From assembly GCF_029504655.1 (NCBI RefSeq), contig NZ_JAQFIL010000001.1, positions 2,671,001-2,735,000 on the forward strand: a stretch of DNA of 64,000 nucleotides, written 5' to 3'. The stretch is from Catalinimonas alkaloidigena. GTDB lineage: Bacteria > Bacteroidota > Bacteroidia > Cytophagales > Cyclobacteriaceae. A program made the position numbers and the translations under genes. Positions within the stretch are counted from its first letter, which is position 1. Each line of letters opens with the position of its first letter. Below, piece by piece: positions 17,002 to 26,218 of this stretch. Below the pieces are notes generated by a model. It was not told the DNA's origin. It worked only from the letters and a program-made list of their open reading frames with translations, and searched no databases.

Positions 17002-18623
17002 GTCTCCATTAATATTTTTGTAAGAGGATCAAGGTTGACTTTTAATGGTTGTGCTTTCAATTTAATTTCAAAGCTTTCTACTCTATCATTTAAACTGACT
17101 TTAAAGATTTCTAGATCATCTCCTTCATCATAGATTACTCCAACTTCAATAGGTAAGTGGTAAATTATTTTGTTCTCCTGAATTTGTGCTAGCTCAAATT
17201 TTAATTTTTTCCCAAACCCTGAATATTTCCACTCTCCTTCAATGATTGGATGTCCTGCAGAATAAATCCAGGTGTTAAAAAACTGATCAAGCTGAATTCC
17301 TGAGGTAAGTTCCATTGTTTCTTTGAAATCTTCTGAGTCAGCTATATTGTGACAATACTTTGTATAAAAAGCCTTAATGCCTGCTTTAAAAGCTTTGTCA
17401 CCAACTTTTTGCCTCAGCATATGTAATACCCATGAAGCCTTTTGGTATGAGTTTGCATTTAAATGTTGAAATAGATTAGTTTCAGATGTGTTCACAATCG
17501 GTGAATCAGGAGACTTTCTATAATATGAAAAAATTCTATTTTTGTCATTTTCAAGCATATTTCTCATACTATCAATTCCGTAAGTATGCTCAATATACAT
17601 ATGGGATAGATAGGTAGAAAAGCCTTCGCTTAACCAGATATGCTCCCAATTTTTCTCAGAAACTGCATTACCAAACCATTGATGAGCCACTTCGTGAGCA
17701 ATTAAACTTTCGATATTTCTGTTCCCATCAACAACTCGCTCATTATAAAATATATTAGAGGCATTTTCCATGCCTCCATATTTTGTTTTTGATTCAACAT
17801 TGGCGAGCTTCTGAAATGGATATTTACCAATCATTAATGTCATGAAATGCAAAATGTTGGCAGTTGGTTTGAAATCTTCAAAGCTAACATTTCTGTTGTC
17901 CGCATATACCCAATGTTGTATCGGAATATTTTGTACGGGCTGATCATACAATACTGCAAATCTTGCGGCTCCAAACACCATTACTTTGGTAGAGATAGGC
18001 TGATCATTCACCCAATGCGTAATCTTTTTTTCTTCATTATGATACAAGCCTAAAGAAGATTCTTCTCTTAAGAGTCCGTTTGCAATCACCTTGTATTGTT
18101 CAGGAGCAATGATTTTGAACTCACAAGTAGCTTTATCGGAAGGATGGTCTATTACAGGTATCCAGTTTCGTGCACGGTTTGGCCAGTTATCACCAAAAAA
18201 AGTTCGCTCTCCATATTCATTTTTTGAGATGATAAGTCCATCACCAGGAATTCCTTTGTAACTAATATGCAATGTACCAAGGTATTCTTTTTCTAAAGGC
18301 TTATCTAAAATAATGATCAAGTGTTCTTCTACCTGACGAAAATTTACTGGTTGATTGTTAAGTTTTACTGCAGCTACGGCCATCCCAACACCCTCAGTAT
18401 CTGATTGTATAAAATCTAATAAGATGGAATCAATTGAAGTTTTTTTAACTTTAAAAAGTAGGTCTGTTTTGCCCGAGATTTGATTATTGAAATCAGAAAT
18501 TTCAATTTCAAATGTATAATGAAGGGCATCAATCCTGTTCAAACTATTTAGTTCTTGTGCAGTAGAAGCATAAGATCCAATAGACATAAAAAGGAAAAAA
18601 GAAAGTAGTTTTTTACTCAACAC
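16983..18623 (-). CDS. M1 family metallopeptidase (aminopeptidase N-like), exported
   Basis: A 546-aa zinc peptidase with a signal peptide (about 1-22). The substrate-amino-terminus motif GGMENA is followed by the zinc site HEVAH (310-314) and the third ligand E333 in WLSEGFS, 19 residues downstream as in the M1 family. It lacks the extra ERAP1-like C-terminal domain of full aminopeptidase N, ending about 100 residues after the catalytic core, a short form common in Bacteroidota. The frame opens with GTG (18621-18623) followed by TTG; either could start it. Its last 19 nt overlap the DUF92 gene on the other strand. Confidence 0.9.
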   Translation of the reverse strand: MLSKKLLSFFLFMSIGSYASTAQELNSLNRIDALHYTFEIEISDFNNQISGKTDLLFKVKKTSIDSILLDFIQSDTEGVGMAVAAVKLNNQPVNFRQVEEHLIIILDKPLEKEYLGTLHISYKGIPGDGLIISKNEYGERTFFGDNWPNRARNWIPVIDHPSDKATCEFKIIAPEQYKVIANGLLREESSLGLYHNEEKKITHWVNDQPISTKVMVFGAARFAVLYDQPVQNIPIQHWVYADNRNVSFEDFKPTANILHFMTLMIGKYPFQKLANVESKTKYGGMENASNIFYNERVVDGNRNIESLIAHEVAHQWFGNAVSEKNWEHIWLSEGFSTYLSHMYIEHTYGIDSMRNMLENDKNRIFSYYRKSPDSPIVNTSETNLFQHLNANSYQKASWVLHMLRQKVGDKAFKAGIKAFYTKYCHNIADSEDFKETMELTSGIQLDQFFNTWIYSAGHPIIEGEWKYSGFGKKLKFELAQIQENKIIYHLPIEVGVIYDEGDDLEIFKVSLNDRVESFEIKLKAQPLKVNLDPLTKILMETHFVNK

Positions 18624-18712
18624 AAAAAGATAAATTTGGCTTCAAGTTAACCATTAATCTTTATTTATAAGGGCCTTTTTTAAGGGATAGAACTGATAAA
18701 ATTACAACTGCA

Positions 18713-19291
18713 ATGCTTTTAAAAAAAATACGTAAAAATATTGATTGGATACTTTTGACTGTTTTTATATCGGTAGTCTACCTGGGTGGATGGCAGGCAG
18801 AAGTTTTTGGATTTTTGCAGAGAGGAATTTTAGCGACTGGTGTATTTAATGCTTCTGTAGATAAAAAAGATATTTCAGATCAAACGCCACAATTAAACTT
18901 TGTTTTGGCAGATATAAATGGGGAAAAAATTCAGCTTGAGGATTATAAGGGAAAAACTGTATTTATCAATTTTTGGGCTACCTGGTGTCCACCTTGTAGG
19001 GCTGAAATGCCGGGTATCAAGGCTTTGTATAGCCAATTAAATCAAAAAGATGATATTGTTTTTATAACTATATCTGAAGATGTAGATAAACAGAAGGCAG
19101 TAGATTATATATCCAAACAGTCTGTTCAACTTCCGCTTTTTTTTCCCATTTCAAAATTACCTGAGGGTTTTTCTCATCAATCAATTCCTGCAACTTATGT
19201 AGTGTCACCTGAAGGTCACATTGTTTACGAGCATGAAGGCATGGCTAACTATGATAATGATACATTTAAGGAATTTTTAGAAAAACTCTAA
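18713..19291 (+). CDS. TlpA-like membrane-anchored thioredoxin
   Basis: A 192-aa thioredoxin-fold protein with one N-terminal TM helix (about 10-28), so the redox domain is probably periplasmic. The active site is WCPPC (91-95) in the FINFWATWCPPCRAEMP stretch. A cis-proline motif, SIPATYV, lies further on. Such proteins reduce periplasmic disulfides, often for cytochrome c maturation, but no cytochrome genes are nearby. Its TAA stop interlocks with the stop of the convergent AGCS transporter (4-nt overlap). Confidence 0.9.
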   Translation: MLLKKIRKNIDWILLTVFISVVYLGGWQAEVFGFLQRGILATGVFNASVDKKDISDQTPQLNFVLADINGEKIQLEDYKGKTVFINFWATWCPPCRAEMPGIKALYSQLNQKDDIVFITISEDVDKQKAVDYISKQSVQLPLFFPISKLPEGFSHQSIPATYVVSPEGHIVYEHEGMANYDNDTFKEFLEKL

Positions 19292-20679
19292 TTGATTACT
19301 TTTTTCTTTGTTGGGTGATCTACATTGTCAAAATATTTCTTTGCGGCATCTCTTACTTTGGGTGCTAAAAGTAGGGCTGAAATCATCGTTGGAATTGCCA
19401 TAAGTCCGTACATTCCATCCACAAGGTTGATAATTGCTGAAATAGAAGCCACCGATCCCAGAATAATGGAAAAAACATAAAAATAATTAAAATAATGTGC
19501 TCTATGGGCACCCGCTATGTAAGAGAAACATTTAGTACCATAATAGGATAAGGTAAATAGAGAAGAAAGTGAAAATGTCAACACGCTCAACACCAAGAGG
19601 TATCCTCCCAGGTTATTAGTGGGAAGGGCTTTATTAAACGCATTGACAGTTAATGTTACACCATCTGCATCAGTTGTTCTCCAAACATCTGTTATTAGGA
19701 TGGCAAGTGCGGTCATCGTGCAAACGATTAATGTATCAATGGCCGGACCTAACATAGCAACTAATCCTTCACGAATTGGCTCTTTGGTTTTAGCCGCACC
19801 ATGGGCAAGTGGAGCTGTTCCTATACCTGCTTCATTGGAGAAAGCAGCCCTGCGAGCACCAATAACGATTACAGCTCCCAATGACCCGCCCAGGACAGCC
19901 TTACCTGAAAACGCATCAGTAAGAATTAAGGCGAAACATTCAGGAAGGGCCTCCAGATTAGTAGTAATAATATATACCACAGAAAGCACATATATGACGA
20001 CCATACCGGGCACCATTTGACTAGCTACCCTGGCAATTCTTTTAATACCCCCAAAAATCACTATTGATACTAAAAATGCAATTACTATCCCCGAAATGAG
20101 ATTGACAATTAAAGTTTCTTCAGCAATGATATCATTGGGAATTAACACTACATCACGGAAAATCTGTGTGAGTTGATTTGCCTGGAAGACTGGCAAAGGG
20201 CCAAAAAGACCTGCAATGGCAAAAAACATGGCAAGAGGTTTCCACTTTTTTCCCAGCCCCTCTTCAATGACATACATGGGGCCTCCCTGTAGTTTGCCAG
20301 CACTATCGTGTCCTCTGTACATAATAGCCAAAGAACAGGTAAAAAACTTAGTTGCCATCCCTAGAAATGCACTGACCCACATCCAGAACAATGCACCGGG
20401 GCCTCCCATCGTAATAGCAACGGCCACACCACCAATATTTCCCATTCCTACAGTTGCTGCTAGCGCACTTGAAAGCGCTTCAAAATGACTGATTTCCCCG
20501 GGTTCGTCAGGATCATCATATTTACCTCTTAACACATTAATTGCGTGCCCTAAATAGCGAAAGGGAAGGAACCTGGAATAGAGCATAAAAAACATACCCC
20601 CACCCAGAAGGAGGATTAATAAATGTGTTCCCCAGGCGTATTCACTAAATTTTGAAAGGATTAGCTCTATTAATTTCAA
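19288..20679 (-). CDS. AGCS family Na+:alanine/glycine symporter
   Basis: A 463-aa transporter with about 11 TM segments of the AGCS (alanine or glycine:cation symporter) family. Signature stretches include SALAATVGMGNIGGVA (70-85), GGPGALFWMWVSAFLGM (91-107) and AAFSNEAGIGTAPLAHGAA (around 275-293). It should import alanine or glycine with Na+. The only start upstream of the first membrane segment is TTG at 20679; an inverted repeat lies just before it. It is 76 nt downstream of the DUF7832-like gene on the same strand and may be transcribed with it. Confidence 0.93.
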   Translation of the reverse strand: MKLIELILSKFSEYAWGTHLLILLLGGGMFFMLYSRFLPFRYLGHAINVLRGKYDDPDEPGEISHFEALSSALAATVGMGNIGGVAVAITMGGPGALFWMWVSAFLGMATKFFTCSLAIMYRGHDSAGKLQGGPMYVIEEGLGKKWKPLAMFFAIAGLFGPLPVFQANQLTQIFRDVVLIPNDIIAEETLIVNLISGIVIAFLVSIVIFGGIKRIARVASQMVPGMVVIYVLSVVYIITTNLEALPECFALILTDAFSGKAVLGGSLGAVIVIGARRAAFSNEAGIGTAPLAHGAAKTKEPIREGLVAMLGPAIDTLIVCTMTALAILITDVWRTTDADGVTLTVNAFNKALPTNNLGGYLLVLSVLTFSLSSLFTLSYYGTKCFSYIAGAHRAHYFNYFYVFSIILGSVASISAIINLVDGMYGLMAIPTMISALLLAPKVRDAAKKYFDNVDHPTKKKVIN

Positions 20680-20680
20680 T

Positions 20681-20718
20681 TCGGACTTTTTTTAGTGTTA
20701 AATTGATAAGAAGTCCGG
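20681..20718 (-). promoter_or_regulatory. Inverted repeat immediately upstream of the AGCS start codon
   Basis: CGGACTT (20682-20688) and AAGTCCG (20711-20717) can pair with a 22-nt loop. The arm nearest the gene ends 2 nt before the TTG start codon, so the hairpin could influence translation or end upstream transcription. Only 7 bp, so weak evidence. Confidence 0.3.
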
Positions 20719-20755
20719 TAAATTAGACAATAAGTCAAATAAATGAAAAAATCTT

Positions 20756-21205
20756 TCAGGCGATTAGTGCTCTCCAGTCCTCAAATCGCTTATATATTTG
20801 GCCCGCCATTTTATCATATGATTCCCAATCATCATTGACGTGATATATAGAAGGCAGGTTTTTCGCAAGCAGCGTTTCATAATCTTTATGATAAATACCT
20901 CCACCATAATAATAATAAGTGAATAAGTTTCCATTTTCACTAAAGAGCTCATATCCTAAGTAGCCATCCCATATTTCTGAAAGAATTGTACAACTAATCT
21001 GACGATTTTTGAATCGGTAAATCTGAGTCTCAGCTTCTTCTTCAAAGTATGGAGAATACAAATCCTGCTCAATGATCCAACCCAGATACATGCCTATGTG
21101 TACGTATGCTTGTTCAATAGGTAGTTGCTTAGGGAAATTACCAAGAAAGTGATTTTTAGCATTATCATAAATACTTTTCTTGCTTGATGTTTCTAACTCA
21201 CTCAT
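20756..21205 (-). CDS. DUF7832-like hypothetical protein
   Basis: A 149-aa protein from the ATG at 21205. A longer frame opens with TTG at 21241, but conserved similarity seems to begin at SIYDNAKNHFLGNFPKQLP, just after this ATG. The pattern YDxAxxHFxGxFPxxLPxEQAYVHIGMYLGWxI is one I associate with DUF7832 proteins. No signal or TM segment is seen, so it is probably cytoplasmic. Aromatic-rich centre and C-terminus. Function unknown; these proteins turn up near polymorphic-toxin or immunity genes in some genomes, but no toxin gene is present here. Confidence 0.6.
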   Translation of the reverse strand: MSELETSSKKSIYDNAKNHFLGNFPKQLPIEQAYVHIGMYLGWIIEQDLYSPYFEEEAETQIYRFKNRQISCTILSEIWDGYLGYELFSENGNLFTYYYYGGGIYHKDYETLLAKNLPSIYHVNDDWESYDKMAGQIYKRFEDWRALIA

Positions 21206-21389
21206 GGATATTTTTATTAAAGGTTGTAATGGTTTTGACAAATCTAAATCTAAGAATAGTCTAAAAAGAAGTCTTATTCGGTGTTTTATTACTTTAGTGG
21301 AAAATACAGGGACAAAGTGGTATCTTTTGCGTGCCTAAGATGATTTTTTGTAATATGCGGTAAATAATTTCAAAACACATTTATCATAA

Positions 21390-21908
21390 ATGAAACATCC
21401 GCTGGAAAACTTTATCAGAGATGTACCAGATTTTCCCAAGCAAGGTATACTGTTTAAGGATATTACCACTTTATGGGAAAACCCATATGCATTTAAACAA
21501 GCGATTGAAGCACTTTATGATCCTGTCCAGGATCTAAACATTGACAAAGTAGTTGGCATTGAATCACGTGGATTTATATTTGGTTCTGTCTTAGCGGAGA
21601 GGCTTTCGGCGGGTTTTGTCCCTGCACGAAAACCCGGGAAATTACCATCACAAACGATAGCAGAACATTATGCGTTGGAATATGGTACTGATAGTTTGGA
21701 AATCCACCAGGATGCTATTAAAAAAGGTGAAAAAGTACTAATACATGATGACCTGCTTGCAACCGGAGGAACAGCAAAGGCAGCTTGTAAGCTTATAGAA
21801 AAATCGGGGGGACAAATAATAATGATTTCTTTTTTCCTGGAACTCACATTTTTAAAAGGAAGAGAAAAGCTAGCAAACTATAATATGAATTCAATAATTA
21901 AATATTAA
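21390..21908 (+). CDS. apt: Adenine phosphoribosyltransferase
   Basis: A 172-aa cytoplasmic enzyme converting adenine and PRPP to AMP and pyrophosphate (purine salvage). Start IRDVPDFPKQGILFKDIT (9-26) is typical of Apt. VGIESRGFIFG (55-65) and the PRPP loop VLIHDDLLATGGTAK (116-130) are present. Length is normal. Its stop interlocks with that of the convergent SDR gene (TTAA, 4 nt). A TATCTTTTG stretch at 21321-21329 is a near-match to a minus-7 element. Confidence 0.96.
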   Translation: MKHPLENFIRDVPDFPKQGILFKDITTLWENPYAFKQAIEALYDPVQDLNIDKVVGIESRGFIFGSVLAERLSAGFVPARKPGKLPSQTIAEHYALEYGTDSLEIHQDAIKKGEKVLIHDDLLATGGTAKAACKLIEKSGGQIIMISFFLELTFLKGREKLANYNMNSIIKY

Positions 21909-22597
21909 AATTGACCATAAACTTTTAAGGTAATATCCCTTATAGGATTTGAGGCATTCTCAGCGATAAACAGACTTGCTTCCGCAATTTGATTGGGAGG
22001 TACCCATGCACTAAAATCTGCATCAGGCATGGCATCCCTGTTTTCTGGTGTGTCAATAACACTGGGTACTATCACTGAGGCTGAAATGTTATGTTTTGCG
22101 CCCTCAGTGTTTATATGCTCAGCAAGTTTGATAACCAGGCTTTTTGATAAGGCATAAGCTGTTAACCCCTCTGATGCTCCTTTTTCAACCGCAGGTTTTG
22201 CGCCTATGAATAATATCTTGCCTCTTTCGGTCTGTTTTAATAGCTGTTTGTAAATCTGTTGTGCACTAATGAATGCAGTTTCAAAATTTAACTGAAACAT
22301 CTTATGAATTTCTTCCAAAGATGTATCTTCAATTTTGTTCATCCCAAAGCCTCCCACTAAAAGCGCAGAAAAGTGAATATGATGTAGTTTATTCGCGGTG
22401 TAATGAACAAATGCTTCAGTCGCTTTTTGATCATTTAGATCCAACGTATACTTCTCAAAATTAGGATGATCTTCAAATTCATCAATCGCTTGTTCAGTTC
22501 TAACTGTACCGATCACATAATAATTGGTTTGCAGGAGTTTGCGAATAATTGCTTTTCCCAAATTTCCGGCAGCACCAGTAACAATAGCATTTTTCAT
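21905..22597 (-). CDS. Short-chain dehydrogenase/reductase (SDR)
   Basis: A 230-aa Rossmann-fold NAD(P)-dependent oxidoreductase. The cofactor loop is TGAAGNLG (7-14), and the catalytic Y148-x-x-x-K152 is in YALSK. The usual catalytic serine about 13 residues before Y148 is not evident: the strand reads ILFIGAKPAVEKG (128-140). This resembles the quinoid dihydropteridine reductase-like branch of SDRs, which also lack a strict Ser. The substrate is unknown. It converges on apt with a 4-nt stop overlap; upstream is a 347-nt gap. Confidence 0.85.
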   Translation of the reverse strand: MKNAIVTGAAGNLGKAIIRKLLQTNYYVIGTVRTEQAIDEFEDHPNFEKYTLDLNDQKATEAFVHYTANKLHHIHFSALLVGGFGMNKIEDTSLEEIHKMFQLNFETAFISAQQIYKQLLKQTERGKILFIGAKPAVEKGASEGLTAYALSKSLVIKLAEHINTEGAKHNISASVIVPSVIDTPENRDAMPDADFSAWVPPNQIAEASLFIAENASNPIRDITLKVYGQF

Positions 22598-22944
22598 AAT
22601 ATATCTTTTTTAATATGATTTAATTCAATTCACACCCTTTACTTACGTAGTAGAAATTACCAAGAGAAACACAAGTATATTGTTTAATTTATGTGAATAT
22701 TTAATAATATTAATTGTTTTATTGAAAATTAATCAATAAACTAAAGTTAGTGTTTTGTTTACTTCTTACTTCAGAATGTATACATAATTGAGTATAATTT
22801 CGTTATGCTTTCGTGTTGGCTAAGGTGATAAGCTGAACTAATTTATCACACAATAGCTTTTAACAATAGACTCCTATCGTATTCTAACATGGTAAAAAGT
22901 AGCATGTTATCCTTAATTCCTGTATCCAAGAAATCTTTGATGTT
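22598..22944. other. 347-nt divergent intergenic region upstream of prkA
   Basis: AT-rich DNA between the divergent SDR and prkA genes. Near prkA, AATCTTTG (22932-22939) is a 7-of-8 match to the minus-7 element TAnnTTTG and lies only 5 nt before the ATG, with no good minus-33 box. GTATAC around 22779 is a short palindrome. No ORF or RNA gene is recognised. Confidence 0.4.
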
Positions 22945-24873
22945 ATGAGTGTTTTAGATAAGATTAAAACGAATTACAGTACTTCTTTCAACGAAATGAG
23001 TGTATCGGAGTACTTAAAAGAATGCAAAAAAGATCCTCTTCTGTATGCCAAGCCTTCAGAAAGGATATTACAAGCCATTGGAGAACCAGAATTGATAGAT
23101 ACTAAACGGGATCCCAAACTGAGTCGTATCTTTTCAAATAAGGTCATAAAAGTTTATCCTGCTTTTAAAGAGTTTTATGGTATGGAAGATACTATTGAGC
23201 AGATAGTGTCTTTTTTCCGTTATTCAGCACAAGGTTTGGAGGAGAAAAAACAAATTCTCTATCTCATGGGACCTGTTGGTGGAGGGAAGAGTTCACTAGC
23301 TGAAAAACTTAAGCAGCTTATTCAGGTGATGCCGATTTATGCCTTAAAAGCAGGCGGTCAAATCAGTCCTGTATACGAAAGTCCCTTAGGCTTATTTGCT
23401 GACTACAAGAAGGAATTAGAAGATGAGTATAAAATTCCCAGCAGATATATACCTGCATGTATGAGTCCCTGGGCTTCAAAAAGATTAAAAGAATTTGATG
23501 GTGATGTAAATAAGTTTACAGTTGTTAAGCTTTACCCCTCAGTTCAAAATCAGATCGGTGTTGCCAAAACAGAGCCTGGTGATGAAAATAACCAGGACAT
23601 ATCTACGCTAGTAGGTAAGGTTGATATTCGTAAGCTGGCGGATTTTCAACAGAGCGATCCAGATGCCTACTCTTACACAGGAGGTCTTTGCCTGGCAAAC
23701 CAGGGAGTATTAGAATTTGTAGAGATGTTTAAAGCACCTATCAAAGTACTCAACCCTTTACTTACTGCTACTCAGGAAAACAATTATAAAGGGACAGAAC
23801 CTATAGGTGCTATACCTTTTGATGGTATTATCCTGGCGCACTCCAATGAATCTGAATGGGCAAAGTTTGCTAACGATAAGAAGAATGAAGCCTTTCTGGA
23901 TAGGATTTACAAAGTTCAGGTTCCCTATTGTTTACGTGTCGATGAAGAGATCAATATTTACAAAAAGCTTATTAGAGAAAGTTCTTTAGATGAAGCGCCT
24001 TGCGCGCCGATGACGCTTTCATTGCTTGCCCATTTTTCAGTAATGACCAGGCTAAAAGTGCCTGAGAACTCCAGCCTGTATTCTAAAATGAGGGTATACA
24101 ATGGAGAGACATTAAAAGAAACAGACCCAAACGCTAAATCCATTCAGGAGTATCGTGATGATGCTGGGATCAACGAGGGAATGAAAGGTGTTTCTACTCG
24201 CTTCGCATTTAAAGTACTTTCCAAGGTGTTTAATTTTGATAACGAAGAGTTAGCTGCCAATCCGGTACACCTGCTCTATGTACTTGAGCAAGAGGTGATA
24301 AAGCTTGAAATGGATAAAGAAACTGAAGAAAGGTATCTGAATATCATCAAGTCAATTCTTGCTAATAAGTATGCAGAATTCATTGCTGATGAAATACAAA
24401 AAGCATATATAGAGTCTTATGGAACTTATGGCCAGAATATTTTTGAAAAGTATGTCATTTATGCTGATTACTGGATTCAGAATAATGATTACCGTGATCC
24501 TGATTCCGGTGAGATATTGGACAGAAGTATGCTGAATGAAGAATTGGAAAAAATAGAAAAGCCTGCTGGTATAGCTAATCCTAAAGACTTCAGGGCAGAG
24601 GTTACCAACTTTACTTTAAGGTATAAAGCCAATAATGGTGGTAAGACTCCCCGCTGGGATGCATATGAAAAAATTAAAAACGTGATTGAGAAAAAAATCT
24701 TCACTAATACTGAAGATCTTCTTCCAGTGATTTCTTTCAATGCCAAAAGCAACGATGAGGATGAAAAAAAACACCGTGACTTTACTAAAAGAATGATGGA
24801 AAGAGGTTATACGTCTAAGCAGATTAGAATTCTTGTAGATTGGTTTATGAGAGTGAGAAAGACAATGGCTTAA
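22945..24873 (+). CDS. prkA: PrkA serine protein kinase / AAA+ protein
   Basis: A 642-aa cytoplasmic protein of the PrkA (YeaG) family. It has an N-terminal AAA-like domain with Walker A GPVGGGKS (109-116) and a C-terminal domain said to resemble kinases. YeaG of E. coli is a stress and stationary-phase protein kinase acting on nutrient adaptation; PrkA of Bacillus has been reported as a kinase and as an AAA+ protease. Length fits the family. It heads a plus-strand triad with yeaH (35 nt later) and spoVR (35 nt later), the usual gene order in proteobacteria and some Bacteroidota. It is likely one stress-induced operon. Confidence 0.95.
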   Translation: MSVLDKIKTNYSTSFNEMSVSEYLKECKKDPLLYAKPSERILQAIGEPELIDTKRDPKLSRIFSNKVIKVYPAFKEFYGMEDTIEQIVSFFRYSAQGLEEKKQILYLMGPVGGGKSSLAEKLKQLIQVMPIYALKAGGQISPVYESPLGLFADYKKELEDEYKIPSRYIPACMSPWASKRLKEFDGDVNKFTVVKLYPSVQNQIGVAKTEPGDENNQDISTLVGKVDIRKLADFQQSDPDAYSYTGGLCLANQGVLEFVEMFKAPIKVLNPLLTATQENNYKGTEPIGAIPFDGIILAHSNESEWAKFANDKKNEAFLDRIYKVQVPYCLRVDEEINIYKKLIRESSLDEAPCAPMTLSLLAHFSVMTRLKVPENSSLYSKMRVYNGETLKETDPNAKSIQEYRDDAGINEGMKGVSTRFAFKVLSKVFNFDNEELAANPVHLLYVLEQEVIKLEMDKETEERYLNIIKSILANKYAEFIADEIQKAYIESYGTYGQNIFEKYVIYADYWIQNNDYRDPDSGEILDRSMLNEELEKIEKPAGIANPKDFRAEVTNFTLRYKANNGGKTPRWDAYEKIKNVIEKKIFTNTEDLLPVISFNAKSNDEDEKKHRDFTKRMMERGYTSKQIRILVDWFMRVRKTMA

Positions 24874-24908
24874 GACTGATGGTCTAATCCTGATAACTGC
24901 ACTTATGT

Positions 24909-26183
24909 ATGAGTAACATTATTGATAGACGTAAGAATACGAAAGGTAAATCTACTAACAATCGTCAGAAATTTTTGAAGAGGGTTGAAGATCAGATTAA
25001 AGAAGCTATTCCAGATATAATCAGTCAGGAAAGTATAAAGGATAGCAGTGGGGGAGGTAAAGTAAAAGTCCCGATTAAGGGGATAAGTGAGCCCAATTTC
25101 AGACATGATCCCCGTTCAGGTAAAAAACATTACATAAGGCCTGGTAACGACAAGTTCTCAGAGGGAGACCAAATACCCAAACCAGAAGGTGAAGGTAAAG
25201 GCTCTGGAAAAGGAAAGGGATCCAATAGCCCTGAAGTTACCCAGGATGATTTTGTAGTTATATTGAGCAGGGAAGAATTTCTTAAATACTTCTTTGAAGA
25301 TCTAGAATTGCCAAATATGGTTAAAAAGTACATGGAGAGTACCACTACTTTTAAAAATCATAGGGCAGGCTATACAAAAAATAGTGTGCCATCACGCCTT
25401 AATGTAAAAACCAGTTATCAGCAATCATTAGCACGACAGATCTCAATTGGTGGTGTGTATGCACAAAAAATTAAGAAGCTTCAAGAGCAACTTGCACACG
25501 AAAAAGATGAGCAGGTACGCTTAGACTTAGAAACTGAGATTAAAAGGCTGGTAAAATTAAAAGACACTATACCTTTTTTTGAAGATGTTGACTTAAGGTA
25601 TAATAATTTTGAACGTGTACCACAGCCCGCAACTTCCGCTGTCATGTTTTGTATTATGGACGTATCAGCCTCAATGGGTTACCACGAAAAAGATATCGCC
25701 AAGCGTTTTTTCACTTTGTTATATATCTTCCTTACTAAACAGTATACCAATGTAGATATCGTTTATATTAGACATCATACCGAATCTAAAGAAGTAGATG
25801 AGGAAGAGTTCTTCAATTCCCGGGAAAGTGGAGGTACAGTAGTAGCTCCATCTTTGAAATTAATGCATAAAATAATGAAAGAGCGGTATGATCCCCAGGT
25901 GTGGAATGTATACTGCTGTCAAGCCTCGGATGGAGATGTGTGGTCTAATGGTGATGCAGTAGAGTGTAGCCAGATCTTGAAAAATGATGTTCTTACAGAG
26001 ATTCAATACATGGCCTACATTGAGATCAAAAACCGTGGACTGGAAGGTTACTTATGGCATGCTTATAAAAAGCTTAGAAAAGTAGAAAACTTTTCAATGA
26101 AAAACATCAACGATGTAAGCCAAATATGGCCGGTATTTAAAGCTCTATTTAAAAAGAAAAGTTTGGTAAATGATGATAACTAA
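24909..26183 (+). CDS. yeaH: YeaH/YhbH family protein (DUF444), VWA-like
   Basis: A 424-aa protein of the DUF444 family found next to prkA. The N-terminal half is basic and low-complexity, with a Gly/Lys/Ser run at about 90-107. A predicted helical stretch follows at about 185-220. The C-terminal half is a von Willebrand A-like domain with a MIDAS D251-V-S253-A-S255 in CIMDVSASMG. Such a domain could bind a protein partner through a metal ion. It is the middle gene of the prkA-yeaH-spoVR operon. The biochemical role is not known. Confidence 0.93.
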   Translation: MSNIIDRRKNTKGKSTNNRQKFLKRVEDQIKEAIPDIISQESIKDSSGGGKVKVPIKGISEPNFRHDPRSGKKHYIRPGNDKFSEGDQIPKPEGEGKGSGKGKGSNSPEVTQDDFVVILSREEFLKYFFEDLELPNMVKKYMESTTTFKNHRAGYTKNSVPSRLNVKTSYQQSLARQISIGGVYAQKIKKLQEQLAHEKDEQVRLDLETEIKRLVKLKDTIPFFEDVDLRYNNFERVPQPATSAVMFCIMDVSASMGYHEKDIAKRFFTLLYIFLTKQYTNVDIVYIRHHTESKEVDEEEFFNSRESGGTVVAPSLKLMHKIMKERYDPQVWNVYCCQASDGDVWSNGDAVECSQILKNDVLTEIQYMAYIEIKNRGLEGYLWHAYKKLRKVENFSMKNINDVSQIWPVFKALFKKKSLVNDDN

Positions 26184-26218
26184 ACTATGCATCAGCTAAA
26201 ATAATAGATTTATTTACT

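Noticed and set aside
20756..21205. Immunity protein of a toxin system (DUF7832-like)
   Set aside because: No toxin gene or secretion gene is adjacent; neighbours are housekeeping and transport genes.
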